Part shown: positions 17,373 through 26,100 of the stretch, one piece after another
How positions within the stretch are numbered: position 1 is the first letter of the stretch
Layout: every line of letters starts with the position of its first letter
Origin: Acrocarpospora phusangensis
Lineage (GTDB): Bacteria > Actinomycetota > Actinomycetes > Streptosporangiales > Streptosporangiaceae
Assembly: GCF_016862995.1 (NCBI RefSeq)
Contig: NZ_BOOA01000010.1
Location: 62,001 to 126,000, forward strand
Length of the DNA stretch: 64,000 nt
Direction of reading: 5' to 3'
Program-made: the position numbers and the translations under genes
The notes under the pieces: model-generated
Database searches by the model: none
Told to the model about the DNA's origin: nothing
Seen by the model: the letters and a program-made list of their open reading frames with translations, nothing else

Positions 17373-18164
17373 GTGGGCAACGAGTGGATTCCTCCCGGTA
17401 TCGATAACACGAAGCCGCATTCCGCCCGAATGTACGATTATGTGCTGGGTGGCAAGGATAATTACGCGGTGGATCGTGAGCATGCCGACCGGATGATCCA
17501 GATCGTTCCAGACTTCCCGCGATTGGCAAGGGCGAACCGGGCTTTCATGCACCGTGTCGTCACATTGATGGCCGAATCCGGCATCAAGCAATTCATCGAT
17601 TTCGGTACGGGCATCCCCACGTCACCCAACGCCCACGAGGTGGCCCGCGAAGTCGTCCCCGACGCCCGCGTCGTCTACGTCGACAACGACCCGATCGTGT
17701 CCGTGTACAGCGGAGCCCTGCTGGCCGCCAGCGACAAGGTCACCAACATCCTGGCCGACATCAGAAGCATCGACCAGCTGCTCACCGACCCGAACCTCAC
17801 CCGCCTGATCGACTTCGACGAACCCGTGGGCGCCCTGTTCATCGCGGTCCTCCACCTCGTCCCGTACGACGACGCGAAGCACATCGTCGCCGCCTGCCGC
17901 GACCGCATGGCCCCCGGTAGCATGCTCGCGATCTCCCAGCCGAGTTCCGAGGGCGACCCGGACGTCGTGGCCAAGGTCCGGGCGGCCAACGCGCGCAGCC
18001 CGATCTTCGCCGAGATCCGCTCCGGGGAGGAGATCCGGGCGACCTTCGGCGACCTGGAACTCCTGGACCCCGGCGTGGTCGAACTCTCCCAATGGCGCCC
18101 CCACATGGAGTCCCCCCGTACGGACCTGGTCGTCCTCGGCGGAGTGGCCGGAAAATCCTCCTGA
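17373..18164 (+). CDS. SAM-dependent methyltransferase, DUF574 family
   Basis: 263-aa Rossmann methyltransferase typical of actinomycetes (PF04672). The hallmark N-terminus P-H-S-A-R-M-Y-D-Y-x-L-G-G-K-D-N-Y is present. Motif I is F-I-D-F-G-T-G-I-P-T-S-P-N, followed by V-V-Y-V-D-N-D-P that binds the SAM ribose. GTG at 17373 follows AGGGAG. These genes are numerous in actinomycetes and substrates are mostly unknown. Confidence 0.92.
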   Translation: MGNEWIPPGIDNTKPHSARMYDYVLGGKDNYAVDREHADRMIQIVPDFPRLARANRAFMHRVVTLMAESGIKQFIDFGTGIPTSPNAHEVAREVVPDARVVYVDNDPIVSVYSGALLAASDKVTNILADIRSIDQLLTDPNLTRLIDFDEPVGALFIAVLHLVPYDDAKHIVAACRDRMAPGSMLAISQPSSEGDPDVVAKVRAANARSPIFAEIRSGEEIRATFGDLELLDPGVVELSQWRPHMESPRTDLVVLGGVAGKSS

Positions 18165-18263
18165 CGGGCCGCCGGGCCACTTAACCAGGGTGCAAGCGTC
18201 GCGCAACCGCCGTCACGTATTCACGTACGACAGGAACGACATCCACCCAAAAGAGAATCAGAT

Positions 18264-18704
18264 ATGACCAAGAAATCAGCGTTCGCCGGGCTCGCCATCG
18301 CGTCGGCCCTGGTGACCGTTCAGGCCGCTCCGGCGCAGGCGACCGCCGCCGGAAGCTGCTATCTCAGCGTCACCGGCACCGGATACCCGGGCTTCCACAA
18401 AGTCAACCTCAACTGCGTTCCCGCCGCCACCGGCGACGTCATGGCCGTCTACAAGGTCTACGGCGAGGACACGTTCAGCGACGATCTCCTGTTCGTCGTG
18501 GACACCAGGAAATCGAGCTACACCTTCACCACCCACGAGAACTACATCAACGAGGATTTCCCCGACTGGGACGAAATCTACGTGACCGCGTGGTATCGCA
18601 AGCCGAACGGCAGCCTGTACAGGATCCGATCGAACAAGGTCAACGGTGCCTGGGGAAACGGAAACTGGAACCCGCCGCCGCAGTACATCTACGACAAGAG
18701 CTGA
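18264..18704 (+). CDS. small secreted protein of unknown function
   Basis: 146 aa with a signal peptide cleaved after A-Q-A or T-A-A (about 26-29). The mature protein of about 118 residues has two Cys (one probable disulfide), is rich in aromatic and Asp/Asn residues, and looks beta-rich. ATG at 18264 follows an A-rich leader. I do not recognise the family. It stands alone between the methyltransferase and a convergent secreted protein gene. Confidence 0.75.
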   Translation: MTKKSAFAGLAIASALVTVQAAPAQATAAGSCYLSVTGTGYPGFHKVNLNCVPAATGDVMAVYKVYGEDTFSDDLLFVVDTRKSSYTFTTHENYINEDFPDWDEIYVTAWYRKPNGSLYRIRSNKVNGAWGNGNWNPPPQYIYDKS

Positions 18705-18750
18705 AACCAACCCGGCCCGAGCGGAAATTCTCGCCGGCGTTTTCCTGGAT

Positions 18751-19674
18751 CTACTTCGGAGGCGCCAGCCGCGCCAGTTCGGTGCGGACGGCGTCGTCGA
18801 CGTCGGCCTGAAGTCGAGGGCTGGAGACCGAGGGGTCGCAGCCTTCGGTGATGTGCACGCTCGCCGCAGGGCCTTCCGAATAGGCGAACATGAGGCGGAA
18901 CGAGTCCCCGGAGCCTCCATGACAGCCGTACTCGGTGGGCCAGGTGTCGAGGGAGTTCAGCAGCGCCGCGAAGGTGCGGGCCTCGCCGGATCCGTACCGC
19001 GCGTGAACGCTGTCGACCGCGCCCTGCCGGCACACCAGCAGGGAGACGGGCTCGCCCGGCACCAGCTCCTCGTTCTGCCCGCGACGCTCCCCGGCCCCGC
19101 GACAGGGATCTTCCGGCGGCTCGATGGCCCACGTTCCGGTCCGGTAGGCCGCGGTGATGCTTCTCCCGACATAGGAGCGGGTACTGACCGTGCCATTGGT
19201 CGTGGACACGCAGGAGTTGACCTCCTCGGCGCTGCCCAGCCACAGCGAATCACCGTCGGCATAGTCGAAACGGATCAGGTAGTTGGTCATCGGCCCGCCC
19301 ATGAGCGAGCATCCACCCCCCTCGTCATCGAAAGCCGGGAGATAGGCCAGATCCCGCGCCATCCTCCGGACACCATCCGCCAGCACCCGAGACCCGGCGA
19401 GCGATTCCCCTCCCATCCTCCGCATGTTGGTCCCGGGGTAAGCGCAGATCATGGCCGCGACCGGTTCGCCCGGAACCAGCACCTCGTCCACCCCGTCGAC
19501 ATCCGCCGCGACGGGCACCCACCCACCGGCTCCGAAGCCACCGGCCCGGCCATATTCCTCCGGGCATGCCGAGCGCACGGTGGGCCTCTCCACCACAGAC
19601 GCCGACGTCAGAACCGCCATCGAACACACCAAGATCGCGGCCAGGCCGAGCACGGTCACCAGATACCGGTTCAC
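18751..19674 (-). CDS. exported protein with internal duplication, unknown function
   Basis: 307-aa protein with an N-terminal signal or anchor segment (about 5-27). Two halves are related: each begins L-V-P-G-E-P-V-x-x-x-x-C (near 67 and 204) and each later has G-C followed by a D-S-x-R-L/W-L strand and a terminal C. It is therefore a tandem two-domain extracytoplasmic protein. The GTG start at 19674 is weakly supported. Function is unknown. Confidence 0.75.
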   Translation of the reverse strand: MNRYLVTVLGLAAILVCSMAVLTSASVVERPTVRSACPEEYGRAGGFGAGGWVPVAADVDGVDEVLVPGEPVAAMICAYPGTNMRRMGGESLAGSRVLADGVRRMARDLAYLPAFDDEGGGCSLMGGPMTNYLIRFDYADGDSLWLGSAEEVNSCVSTTNGTVSTRSYVGRSITAAYRTGTWAIEPPEDPCRGAGERRGQNEELVPGEPVSLLVCRQGAVDSVHARYGSGEARTFAALLNSLDTWPTEYGCHGGSGDSFRLMFAYSEGPAASVHITEGCDPSVSSPRLQADVDDAVRTELARLAPPK

Positions 19675-19814
19675 GCCTTTCAGACGTCAGCCACCCATGA
19701 TCGGTTCGCCCCCGGTGGAACCCCGCTCGCACGGATATTTCCGTCTACCTGGGCTGACTCAGTCAATGGGGTAACTCGTCGACTTGTCCAAGGTCGACGC
19801 GCAGGAACAAACGG

Positions 19815-19898
19815 ATGGAGGAGGTCGCCGACCACGTGCTCGACTGGGCCCGGCGGGGCACCGCCCAGCCGAAGGCTGAGCCCACCCAGATAGGGTGA
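19815..19898 (+). pseudogene. possible C-terminal coding remnant
   Basis: A short open frame (MEEVADHVLDWARRG..., 27 codons) has codon use typical of real genes here, with G or C in most third positions, but no ribosome site and no room for a full gene. It may be the tail of a deleted gene in a decayed patch. Identity is unknown. Confidence 0.25.
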
Positions 19899-20208
19899 GC
19901 GAAATGCCGACCACCACCTCATCCCGCCCCTCCGCGGCCCGGCAACGGCTGCTGACGGCCGCGGCGGAGATCTTCTACGCCGAGGCGTGCACTCCGTGGG
20001 CGTCGACCGGGTGATCGAGCGGGCGCAGACGCTGGTCGACGTGCTGACGGCGGCGGCCCATCCGGACCCGGACTACGGCGCGGACCTGCTGGTCATGCTG
20101 CGCGACGGCGCCATGGTCGCGGGCTACCTCGGCTCCCCCAAGGCCGCCGCCGACAACCTCCGCCGCGCCGTCCAGTCCTTCGCGCGTGACCTCCTGCCGG
20201 ATATATGA
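19895..20208 (+). pseudogene. TetR family regulator, broken
   Basis: From GTG 19895 or ATG 19904 the frame encodes a typical TetR N-terminus (R-Q-R-L-L-T-A-A-A-E-I-F-Y-A-E). A lost base near 19983 shifts it to an early stop. The shifted frame restores the rest of the helix-turn-helix start (V-H-S-V-G-V-D-R-V-I-E-R-A). It then joins directly to a C-terminal TetR-like segment (M-V-A-G-Y-L-G-S-P-K-A-A-A ending D-L-L-P-D-I), so roughly half of a normal 190-aa protein is missing. One frameshift plus one internal deletion make it non-functional. Confidence 0.75.
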
Positions 20209-20224
20209 GGAAAGAAACAACTCC

Positions 20225-20953
20225 ATGAGCTTCAGTGAGAGTGTGCGGACGGCCTTTCGGCGGGGTGAGACCCACGCCGTGGTGCGGATGAGCGAGGCCG
20301 AGATCGGCAGAGCGCGGGCGGCCGGTGATCCGGCGGGCGAGGTGGAAGCCCTGTACAGCCTCGCCCGGGTCGCCATCCGCGCCGGTGACCTGCCAGGCGG
20401 CGAGGCCCGCGCCCGGGAGGCGCTCGCGGTCGCGCTGCGCTCCGGTGACCTGAGCCTGGAGGAACGACCCCGGCACGTGCTCGCCGCCGTGGCGAGAATG
20501 TCCGGCGACCTGGCCCGCGCCCGGGATCTGTACCTGGAGAGCATCGCGCTCAACGAGGCGTTGGGCCAGCCCAAGGTCGTCAACTCGGAGCGGCACAACC
20601 TCGCGTTCTGCGAACTTGGACTGGGCAATCTGGACGTCGCGAGGAAACTGTTCGCCGCCGGTCGCGAGGAGGTGTTCCAGCAGGGCTGGGCCGACTTCGT
20701 CCCGTACGTCTGTGTCGCGGGCGCCGCACTCGCCTCAGCCGAGGGTGATCACTCACGGGCGGCGCGGATGATCGGCGTCACGGACGCCGCGTTCGCGGCG
20801 CTCGGCCAGGTACCGGACCCCGATGACGCCGCCGACCTGGCCGCCGCGCGCGTGGCCGCCATCGAGGCGCTCGGCGAGGCCGGTTTCGCCGAGGAGCACG
20901 CCCAGGGCCGGCTCCTCGATCCGCGAACGGCATTCGACGACGACCGCTTCTGA
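20225..20953 (+). CDS. TPR-like helical repeat protein
   Basis: 242-aa cytoplasmic protein made of antiparallel helical repeats of TPR type (A-x-x-x-Y-x-L-A-R-V-A and G-D-L-A-R-A-R-D-L-Y patterns). Such segments resemble the C-terminal halves of AfsR/LuxR-type ATPase regulators, so it may be a stand-alone relative or a surviving part of one. ATG at 20225 follows GAGGAAAG located at the stop of the broken TetR gene. Function is not assignable. Confidence 0.65.
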   Translation: MSFSESVRTAFRRGETHAVVRMSEAEIGRARAAGDPAGEVEALYSLARVAIRAGDLPGGEARAREALAVALRSGDLSLEERPRHVLAAVARMSGDLARARDLYLESIALNEALGQPKVVNSERHNLAFCELGLGNLDVARKLFAAGREEVFQQGWADFVPYVCVAGAALASAEGDHSRAARMIGVTDAAFAALGQVPDPDDAADLAAARVAAIEALGEAGFAEEHAQGRLLDPRTAFDDDRF

Positions 20954-21033
20954 CACAACGTCCCCCGGTCAAAAGAAACGTCGTGGGGCCAAACTAGCCG
21001 GGTTTCCTCCAAGGCCGGTGTCCTACGAGCAGC

Positions 21034-21282
21034 TCAAGTGAAGTAGCGCAGCCAGACGTAGGCCCAGGCCATCACCGTACAGCTGGGCGGGGATCCGCAG
21101 CCGGTTGCAGACCACCACGGTCACCGGCGCGACCAGCATGATCGTGGTCACGTTGTCGAGAATGGCGAGGCGAGCGCCGTGAGCCCCATCAGCATGACCA
21201 TCAGCCATCACCTGGACGGCCTTCACGACCGGATCGGCGGCGGTCACCGTGGAAGGCTCACCGCGACGTCGCGTGCTCGCAT
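21034..21282 (-). pseudogene. CBS-domain / SLC13-ArsB-type permease, decayed
   Basis: Read on the minus strand, ATG 21282 starts a CBS-like N-terminus (M-R-A-R-D-V-A-V-S-L-P). After a lost base near 21252 another frame continues it (T-V-T-A-A-D-P-V-V-K-A-V-Q-V-M). A second shift near 21175 joins L-M-G-L-T-A-L-A-S to I-L-D-N-V-T-T-I-M-L-V-A-P-V-T, the signature of ion-transporter (ArsB/NhaD/SLC13) permeases. A third junction near 21080 leads to a typical last helix (M-A-W-A-Y-V-W-L-R-Y-F-T, stop at 21034). More than 400 codons are missing. It is clearly dead. Confidence 0.65.
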
Positions 21283-21380
21283 CACATGTTCCCGTCGGGT
21301 GAGATTGGGGACCGTCCGCGGCGTCACCACGGCTCCTCCCCCGTCATATCCGCGAATCGGGGCGTCCCGGGGGACGGCGG

Positions 21381-21773
21381 TCATCCCGCGGCCTGCTTCG
21401 CCCGGGCCGCGAAACCGTCGGCCCAGCGGATCAGGTCGGCCTTGAGCCGGACCTCCACCCGGGAGAACTCGATGACGGTGACCTCGACGCCCCACGCCCG
21501 GGTGCGCCCGGTGATCCGGCACGACAGGTCCCCCAGGTCGTACGGGTGGGACAGGTCCGCCAGGTCGCGCTCGGCGACGTACCTGCGGATCTCGTCCTCG
21601 GCCACGGCGAGGGTGGCCGTTCCGGACGGCTGCTCGGACGGGCCGGGCTCCACCGCCGACGCCAGGCCGGCGCCGTTGACCGTCACCGCGACCCCGTCGC
21701 GGGTGACGGCGTCGAGCCAGAGCAGGTCCAGATAGGTAGCGGGCACGCCGGACGCGGCCGACACCGCGATCAT
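21381..21773 (-). CDS. small SPFH/Band 7-like protein, uncertain
   Basis: About 130 aa. The segments V-T-R-D-G-V-A-V-T-V-N-G and A-W-G-V-E-V-T-V-I-E-F-S-R-V-E-V resemble conserved strands of SPFH (stomatin/Band 7) domains, but the protein lacks the usual membrane anchor and is short, so it may be a remnant. ATG 21773 follows GGAGAGG; a GTG at 21797 is also in frame. It neighbours the decayed permease gene. Confidence 0.45.
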   Translation of the reverse strand: MIAVSAASGVPATYLDLLWLDAVTRDGVAVTVNGAGLASAVEPGPSEQPSGTATLAVAEDEIRRYVAERDLADLSHPYDLGDLSCRITGRTRAWGVEVTVIEFSRVEVRLKADLIRWADGFAARAKQAAG

Positions 21774-21981
21774 GACTCTCACCTCTCCCTCGGACACGAT
21801 CTGTCCTCAGTCTCGGCTGAGCCGCCGCCGTACACCATCGGGTCTGACACCCATCTCCGGGTGGGTACGACCTGCAGAAAGGAGCAGCCTCCGGCACGGC
21901 GGCCCGGACGGCCGGGGTGCCGGGACGATACCGGCACATCCGGCGTACGGGCCGGGGACACCGTGATGCTGGTCGACATCA

Positions 21982-22009
21982 CCGGCCGGCGACGGGTGTA
22001 TCCGGCCGG
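21982..22009 (-). terminator. hairpin downstream of the 22022 gene
   Basis: CCGGCCGG occurs at 21982-21989 and 22002-22009 (each self-complementary), separated by 12 bases. It lies 13 bases past the stop of the minus-strand gene at 22022 and is a plausible transcription stop. The rest of 21798-22021 shows no gene I would support. Confidence 0.4.
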
Positions 22010-22021
22010 CGGGACCGGCCC

Positions 22022-22612
22022 TTAGCTGGGGCCGCGCAGGGCCCAGATGCTGAGGGTCCAGTCATCGAGGCGGAACGTGCTGCCGCCGAGCGCGGCCACC
22101 TGCACCTTGACGTTGCACGACACGCTGGAGCAGTTGGTCGGGTACGCCCGCTCGACGCTGTGGGACTCCCAGTTGTCGGACGGGCTGTCGAACGCGAAGT
22201 CCGTACCGGCCCGGGGGAACGCCTCGTCGTCGTTCACCAGGATCCGTACGGAGCACCAGGACCCGCCGGTGCACAGGGTCTCGGCGCTGAACCGTACCAG
22301 GACGGTCGAGGTGATGTTGGCGAAGATGTTCTCGTTCGCGATGGTCGTCCAGGACGTGGACGTGTGCGAGGACGCGACGTCCTCCGTGACGATCACGTGG
22401 CCCATCACGCTGGACCCGACGAATCGCTGGATCGCGGCGTTCACGGCCGCGCCCCCGACGAGCACGCCGACGCAGGTCGCGGCGACGACTGTCGTCAGGA
22501 ACTTGGCCCGCCGGCCGACACGCAGCCGGAACCTGCCCTTCTCTGCGGGGATCGCGGCCTCGTCCGGCGTCCTGGCGGACCGGAACATCCGCGGGATGGT
22601 CAGCATTTTCAT
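22022..22612 (-). CDS. membrane-anchored extracytoplasmic protein, unknown
   Basis: 196 aa: about 35 cytoplasmic residues rich in Arg/Lys, one transmembrane segment (about 38-60), then a 135-residue exterior domain with five Cys. The outer part alternates hydrophobic strands and ends in a F-R-L-D-D-W-T-L strand, like a beta-sandwich. ATG 22612 has a GAGAGG-type site. Family not recognised. It diverges from the LacI regulator gene. Confidence 0.7.
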   Translation of the reverse strand: MKMLTIPRMFRSARTPDEAAIPAEKGRFRLRVGRRAKFLTTVVAATCVGVLVGGAAVNAAIQRFVGSSVMGHVIVTEDVASSHTSTSWTTIANENIFANITSTVLVRFSAETLCTGGSWCSVRILVNDDEAFPRAGTDFAFDSPSDNWESHSVERAYPTNCSSVSCNVKVQVAALGGSTFRLDDWTLSIWALRGPS

Positions 22613-22851
22613 GAGCCTCTCCTGTCCAAGACTTCGTTGGACTTACCTGGAGATCAGCGGTCGGCCCTCGCTGACGTACCGGGCCCTGTCTGGCCCGGTT
22701 TGAATGTTGCCACCCGCAACATAAACGCGAGCGCACAAGCCGTCAATCCTCGAGCGGGCCCAGCCGTTTAGAGCTCACAGCGGGGGCAGAGCTGGCGTGA
22801 AGGGTCTTTACAGCGGCGGAGCCGAGGTGGAAGACTCGGGGAAATCCCACG

Positions 22852-22869
22852 ATGTAAGCGCTTCCACAT
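22852..22869. promoter_or_regulatory. LacI-type operator, distal
   Basis: ATGTAAGCGCTTCCACAT contains the AAGCGCTT core (22857-22864) with imperfect outer symmetry. Its centre is 31 bases, about three helical turns, from the proximal site, so a bound repressor could contact both on one DNA face. Confidence 0.65.
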
Positions 22870-22883
22870 CGTGGCGGAGAAAA

Positions 22884-22899
22884 ATGTAAGCGCTTACAT
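22884..22899. promoter_or_regulatory. LacI-type operator, proximal (perfect palindrome)
   Basis: ATGTAAGCGCTTACAT is a perfect 16-base palindrome with the central CG typical of LacI-family sites. It ends 14 bases before the GTG of the LacI gene at 22914, suggesting autoregulation and control of the whole downstream transporter operon. Confidence 0.8.
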
Positions 22900-22913
22900 G
22901 AGCGAGGTCCCGC

Positions 22914-23924
22914 GTGGCGAACAGTGACGAGAGCGCGACGATCTACGAGGTCGCGCAGCGGGCGGGGGTGTCCATCGCCACCGTGTCGCGGGCGTTGCGC
23001 GGCACCGGGCCGGTCGCCGCCAAGACCCGGGAGCGGGTGCTGCGCGCCGTGGAGGAGCTGCGCTTCACCCCGAGCCGCCTGGGGGTTTCGCTGGCCTCCG
23101 GCCGTCACGCCGCCAACGGCATCGTCTTCCCCGACCTGTCGGGGCCGTACTTCGCGGAGGTGCTGCTCGGTTACGAGGAGGTCGCCTCGGAGCTGGGCCG
23201 GTCGGTGATCATCCTCTCCACCCGGGGCAGGGCCGCCGTGCCCGACCTGGTCCGCGACCTGTCCCGCCGGGTGGACGGCATGGTCATCTTCGGCCAGACC
23301 GTACGGGACGACGTGGTCGCCGAGATCGTCGCCTCCGGCCTGCCCCTGGTGATGATCGCCCGCGACACGGTCGCCGGAGCCGACGTCGTGTCCAGCGAGA
23401 ACACCGAGTCGGCGGCCCGGCTGGCGCGCCACCTGCTCGGCCACGGCTACCGGCGTTTCGCGCTGGCCGGAGGGCACGACAACGGCGACATCACCCAGCG
23501 GTGGACGTCCATCGGCCAGGTGCTCGGCGACCACGGTCTCACCCCGCCCGAGCCGTCCCCCTGCGAGTTCACCGTCGAAGGCGGGTACGCCCTCGGCCGC
23601 TCCCTGCTGTCCGGCCCCCGGCCCGAGGCGATCGTGTGCGCCGACGACCAGGTCGCCCTCGGCGTGATCCTGGCCGCCGAGGAGCTGGGCCTGTCCGTGC
23701 CCGGGGACGTCGCGATCACCGGCTGGGACGACATCATGGCCGCCCGGCACGCCCGCCCCGCGCTCACCACCGTCCGGCAGCCGATGCGCGACCTCGGCGC
23801 CCGCGCCGCCCGCGCCCTGGACGAGCTGATCACCGGCTCCCGGGACGCCCCAAGCTCGCAAGTCATCCCCACCGAGCTCGTCGTCAGAGCGAGCTGCGGT
23901 CCGCACCCCCTGGAGGAAGCGTGA
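22914..23924 (+). CDS. LacI family transcriptional regulator
   Basis: 336-aa repressor. Helix-turn-helix at about 9-28 (TIYEVAQRAGVSIATVSRAL), hinge region near 55, then a type I periplasmic-binding-like ligand domain with the typical A-I-T-G-W-D-D and P-A-L-T-T-V-R-Q-P segments. GTG 22914 is preceded by GCGAGG. Its stop overlaps the GTG of the binding-protein gene (GTGA), so the regulator is the first gene of the operon it probably controls through the two AAGCGCTT sites just upstream. Confidence 0.93.
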   Translation: MANSDESATIYEVAQRAGVSIATVSRALRGTGPVAAKTRERVLRAVEELRFTPSRLGVSLASGRHAANGIVFPDLSGPYFAEVLLGYEEVASELGRSVIILSTRGRAAVPDLVRDLSRRVDGMVIFGQTVRDDVVAEIVASGLPLVMIARDTVAGADVVSSENTESAARLARHLLGHGYRRFALAGGHDNGDITQRWTSIGQVLGDHGLTPPEPSPCEFTVEGGYALGRSLLSGPRPEAIVCADDQVALGVILAAEELGLSVPGDVAITGWDDIMAARHARPALTTVRQPMRDLGARAARALDELITGSRDAPSSQVIPTELVVRASCGPHPLEEA

Positions 23925-25171
23925 AGAGGTTCGTCATCGGAGTGGCCGCGGTGGGCCTGCTCGCCACCGCGTGCGGCAGGAGCGCCGGCGGCCCGGCGGA
24001 AGAGGCCAAGGACGTCGACGTCAACAAGGCCGCCGGCGAGGTGACCGTCTGGGCGATGGGCGCAGAAGGAGAGGCGCTCGGCGCGTTCGCCAAGGAGTTC
24101 GAGGCGGCCAATCCCGGCGTCACCGTCAAGGTGACCCCGCTCGGCTGGGACGTCGCCCACGACAAGATCACCGCCGCCATCGCCGGGAACGCCACCCCCG
24201 ACGTCTCCATGCTGGGCAGCACCTGGATGGGCGAGATGGCCAAGACCGGCGCCCTGGAGCCGACCCCCGGCAACCTCATCGACGAGTCCGTGTTCTTCCC
24301 CGGCGCGTGGGGCACCGGCGAGGTCGCCGGCACCGCGTACGGCGTGCCCTGGTACGTGGAGACCCGCGCCTTCTACTACCGCACCGACCTGGCCGAGAAG
24401 GCCGGGGTCAAGCCGCCCGCGACGTGGGAGGAGACCACGGCCTTCGTCAAGGCGCTGAAGGACAAGGCGGGCGCCGACCTCGGCGTGGAGCAGAACTTCA
24501 AGCAGGGCTCCTGGCAGGAGGTCGTCCCGCTGGTCTGGCAGGCGGGGGGCGACATCTCCGCCGCCGGCAAGTGGACATTCGACACGCCCGAGATGGTCAC
24601 CGCGCTCACCCACTACGCCTCCTTCTTCGAGGACGGCCTGGCCGCCACCGACCAGCCGACCGGCGCGTTCCCGCAGACGTTCGTGAAGGGCAAGGTCGGG
24701 GCGTTCTACTCCGGGCCGTGGATGATCGCCGGGATGGAGAAGGAGGGCGGCGCGGACTTCGCCGGCAAGTTCTCCGTCGCGCCGTACCCGAAGGGCAGCG
24801 CCGGGGGGACCAGCGTCATCGGCGGAAGCAACATGGTGGTCTTCAAGAGCGCCAAGAACCGGGAGGCGGCCTGGAAGTTCCTCCAGTGGCTGACCGATCC
24901 GAAGGTGCAGGCCAGCTGGTTCGGCAAGGTGGCCGCGCTGCCCAGCGTGCAGGCCGCCTGGCAGGAGCCGGCGCTCACCGCGGACCAGCGGGTGGGGGTC
25001 TTCGGTGACCAGCTCAAGGACGCCAGGTCGGCTCCGGCCGTACCGACGTGGGAGCAGGTCGCGAAGGTGATGGAGACCGAGATCGAGAAGCTGGCGCTGG
25101 GCAAGCAGTCGGCCGCGGACACGGCCAAGGCGATGCAGGCGCAGGCGGAGACGATCGGGACCGGAGCCTGA
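23921..25171 (+). CDS. CUT1 substrate-binding lipoprotein
   Basis: 416-aa solute-binding protein, family 1. Lipobox L-A-T-A-C with Cys18 gives a lipid anchor; the signal is short (M-K-R-F start). The N-lobe begins V-T-V-W-A-M. GTG 23921 overlaps the LacI stop and has GGAGGAAGC just before it. Given the downstream GH39 and DUF3131/glycoamylase-like enzymes, the ligand is likely a plant-type oligosaccharide, possibly a xylose-containing one (inference). Confidence 0.93.
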   Translation: MKRFVIGVAAVGLLATACGRSAGGPAEEAKDVDVNKAAGEVTVWAMGAEGEALGAFAKEFEAANPGVTVKVTPLGWDVAHDKITAAIAGNATPDVSMLGSTWMGEMAKTGALEPTPGNLIDESVFFPGAWGTGEVAGTAYGVPWYVETRAFYYRTDLAEKAGVKPPATWEETTAFVKALKDKAGADLGVEQNFKQGSWQEVVPLVWQAGGDISAAGKWTFDTPEMVTALTHYASFFEDGLAATDQPTGAFPQTFVKGKVGAFYSGPWMIAGMEKEGGADFAGKFSVAPYPKGSAGGTSVIGGSNMVVFKSAKNREAAWKFLQWLTDPKVQASWFGKVAALPSVQAAWQEPALTADQRVGVFGDQLKDARSAPAVPTWEQVAKVMETEIEKLALGKQSAADTAKAMQAQAETIGTGA

Positions 25172-25173
25172 TC

Positions 25174-26100
25174 ATGGTCGCGACCGTGGAGGCCAGGGCG
25201 GCGCGGGCGGCGGTGGCCACGCCGCGCCCGCTTCGCCGTACCGGGATCGCGTGGGTGTTCGTGGCGCCGTTCGTGGTGGTCTTCGCGGTGTTCTGGGCGG
25301 GGCCGCTGCTGGTGGGGCTCGGGATGAGCTTCACCGACATGCGCAGCACCGACGTGCGGAACCCGCTGGGCGTGGACCTGGTCGGCCTGCGCAACTACCT
25401 GCGGCTGTTCGACGACGAGCTGATGCGCAAGGCGGCGTTCAACACGCTGGTGTTCGTGGTCACCACGCTGCCGCTGACGCTGGGCCTCGGCCTGGCGGCG
25501 GCGGTGGCGCTCAACTCCGGCATCGCGCGGCTGCCCGCGGCGTTCTTCCGGCTCGGGTACTACCTGCCCTACATCACCAGCATCATCGGCATCGCGGTGG
25601 CCTGGCGGTTCCTGCTCGATCCGGAGGCGGGGCCGGTCAACCAGCTGCTGGCGGCGGTCGGCGTGGACGGGCCCTCGTGGCTGGCCGACGAGACGCTGGC
25701 GCTGCCGGTGATCATCGTGATGACGGCCTGGCGGAGTTTCGGGTTCGACATGGTCATCTTTCTGGCCGCTTTGCAGGGCATTCCGAAGGAGCTGTACGAG
25801 GCCGCCGAGGTGGACGGCGCGGGACGCTGGGAGCGGTTCCGGTGGGTGACCCTGCCGATGCTGCGGCCGGCGCTGCTGTTCTGCACCGTGTACAGCTCGA
25901 TCGGGTTCACCCAGTTCATGGAGGAGCCGCTGGTGATGACCAAGGGCGGACCGGCGGGGGCGACCACGTCGGCGTCGCTGGCCATCTACAACCAGTTCGG
26001 GTCCGGAAACTTCGGTTACGCGGGGGCGGCGGCCACCGTGCTGTTCACCGTGATCGCGGCGCTGGCGTTCCTCCAGTTCCGGCTGGCGAGGCCGCGATGA
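25174..26100 (+). CDS. CUT1 sugar ABC permease (MalF type)
   Basis: 308-aa membrane permease with six spans; the EAA loop reads Y-E-A-A-E-V-D-G-A-G. ATG 25174 lies two bases after the binding-protein stop, with GGACCGGAG upstream. The stop overlaps the next permease start (ATGA). There is no intercistronic hairpin in this operon, unlike two of the others. Confidence 0.93.
   Translation: MVATVEARAARAAVATPRPLRRTGIAWVFVAPFVVVFAVFWAGPLLVGLGMSFTDMRSTDVRNPLGVDLVGLRNYLRLFDDELMRKAAFNTLVFVVTTLPLTLGLGLAAAVALNSGIARLPAAFFRLGYYLPYITSIIGIAVAWRFLLDPEAGPVNQLLAAVGVDGPSWLADETLALPVIIVMTAWRSFGFDMVIFLAALQGIPKELYEAAEVDGAGRWERFRWVTLPMLRPALLFCTVYSSIGFTQFMEEPLVMTKGGPAGATTSASLAIYNQFGSGNFGYAGAAATVLFTVIAALAFLQFRLARPR

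Larger units (their letters stand above)
22613..22913. promoter_or_regulatory. divergent promoter region with two operators and an inverted repeat
   Basis: This gene-free 301-base stretch holds two LacI-type sites (annotated separately) near its right end, and a 7-bp inverted repeat ATGTTGC-N5-GCAACAT at 22704-22722 nearer the 22612 start. No small gene with acceptable codon use was seen in it. Confidence 0.6.
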
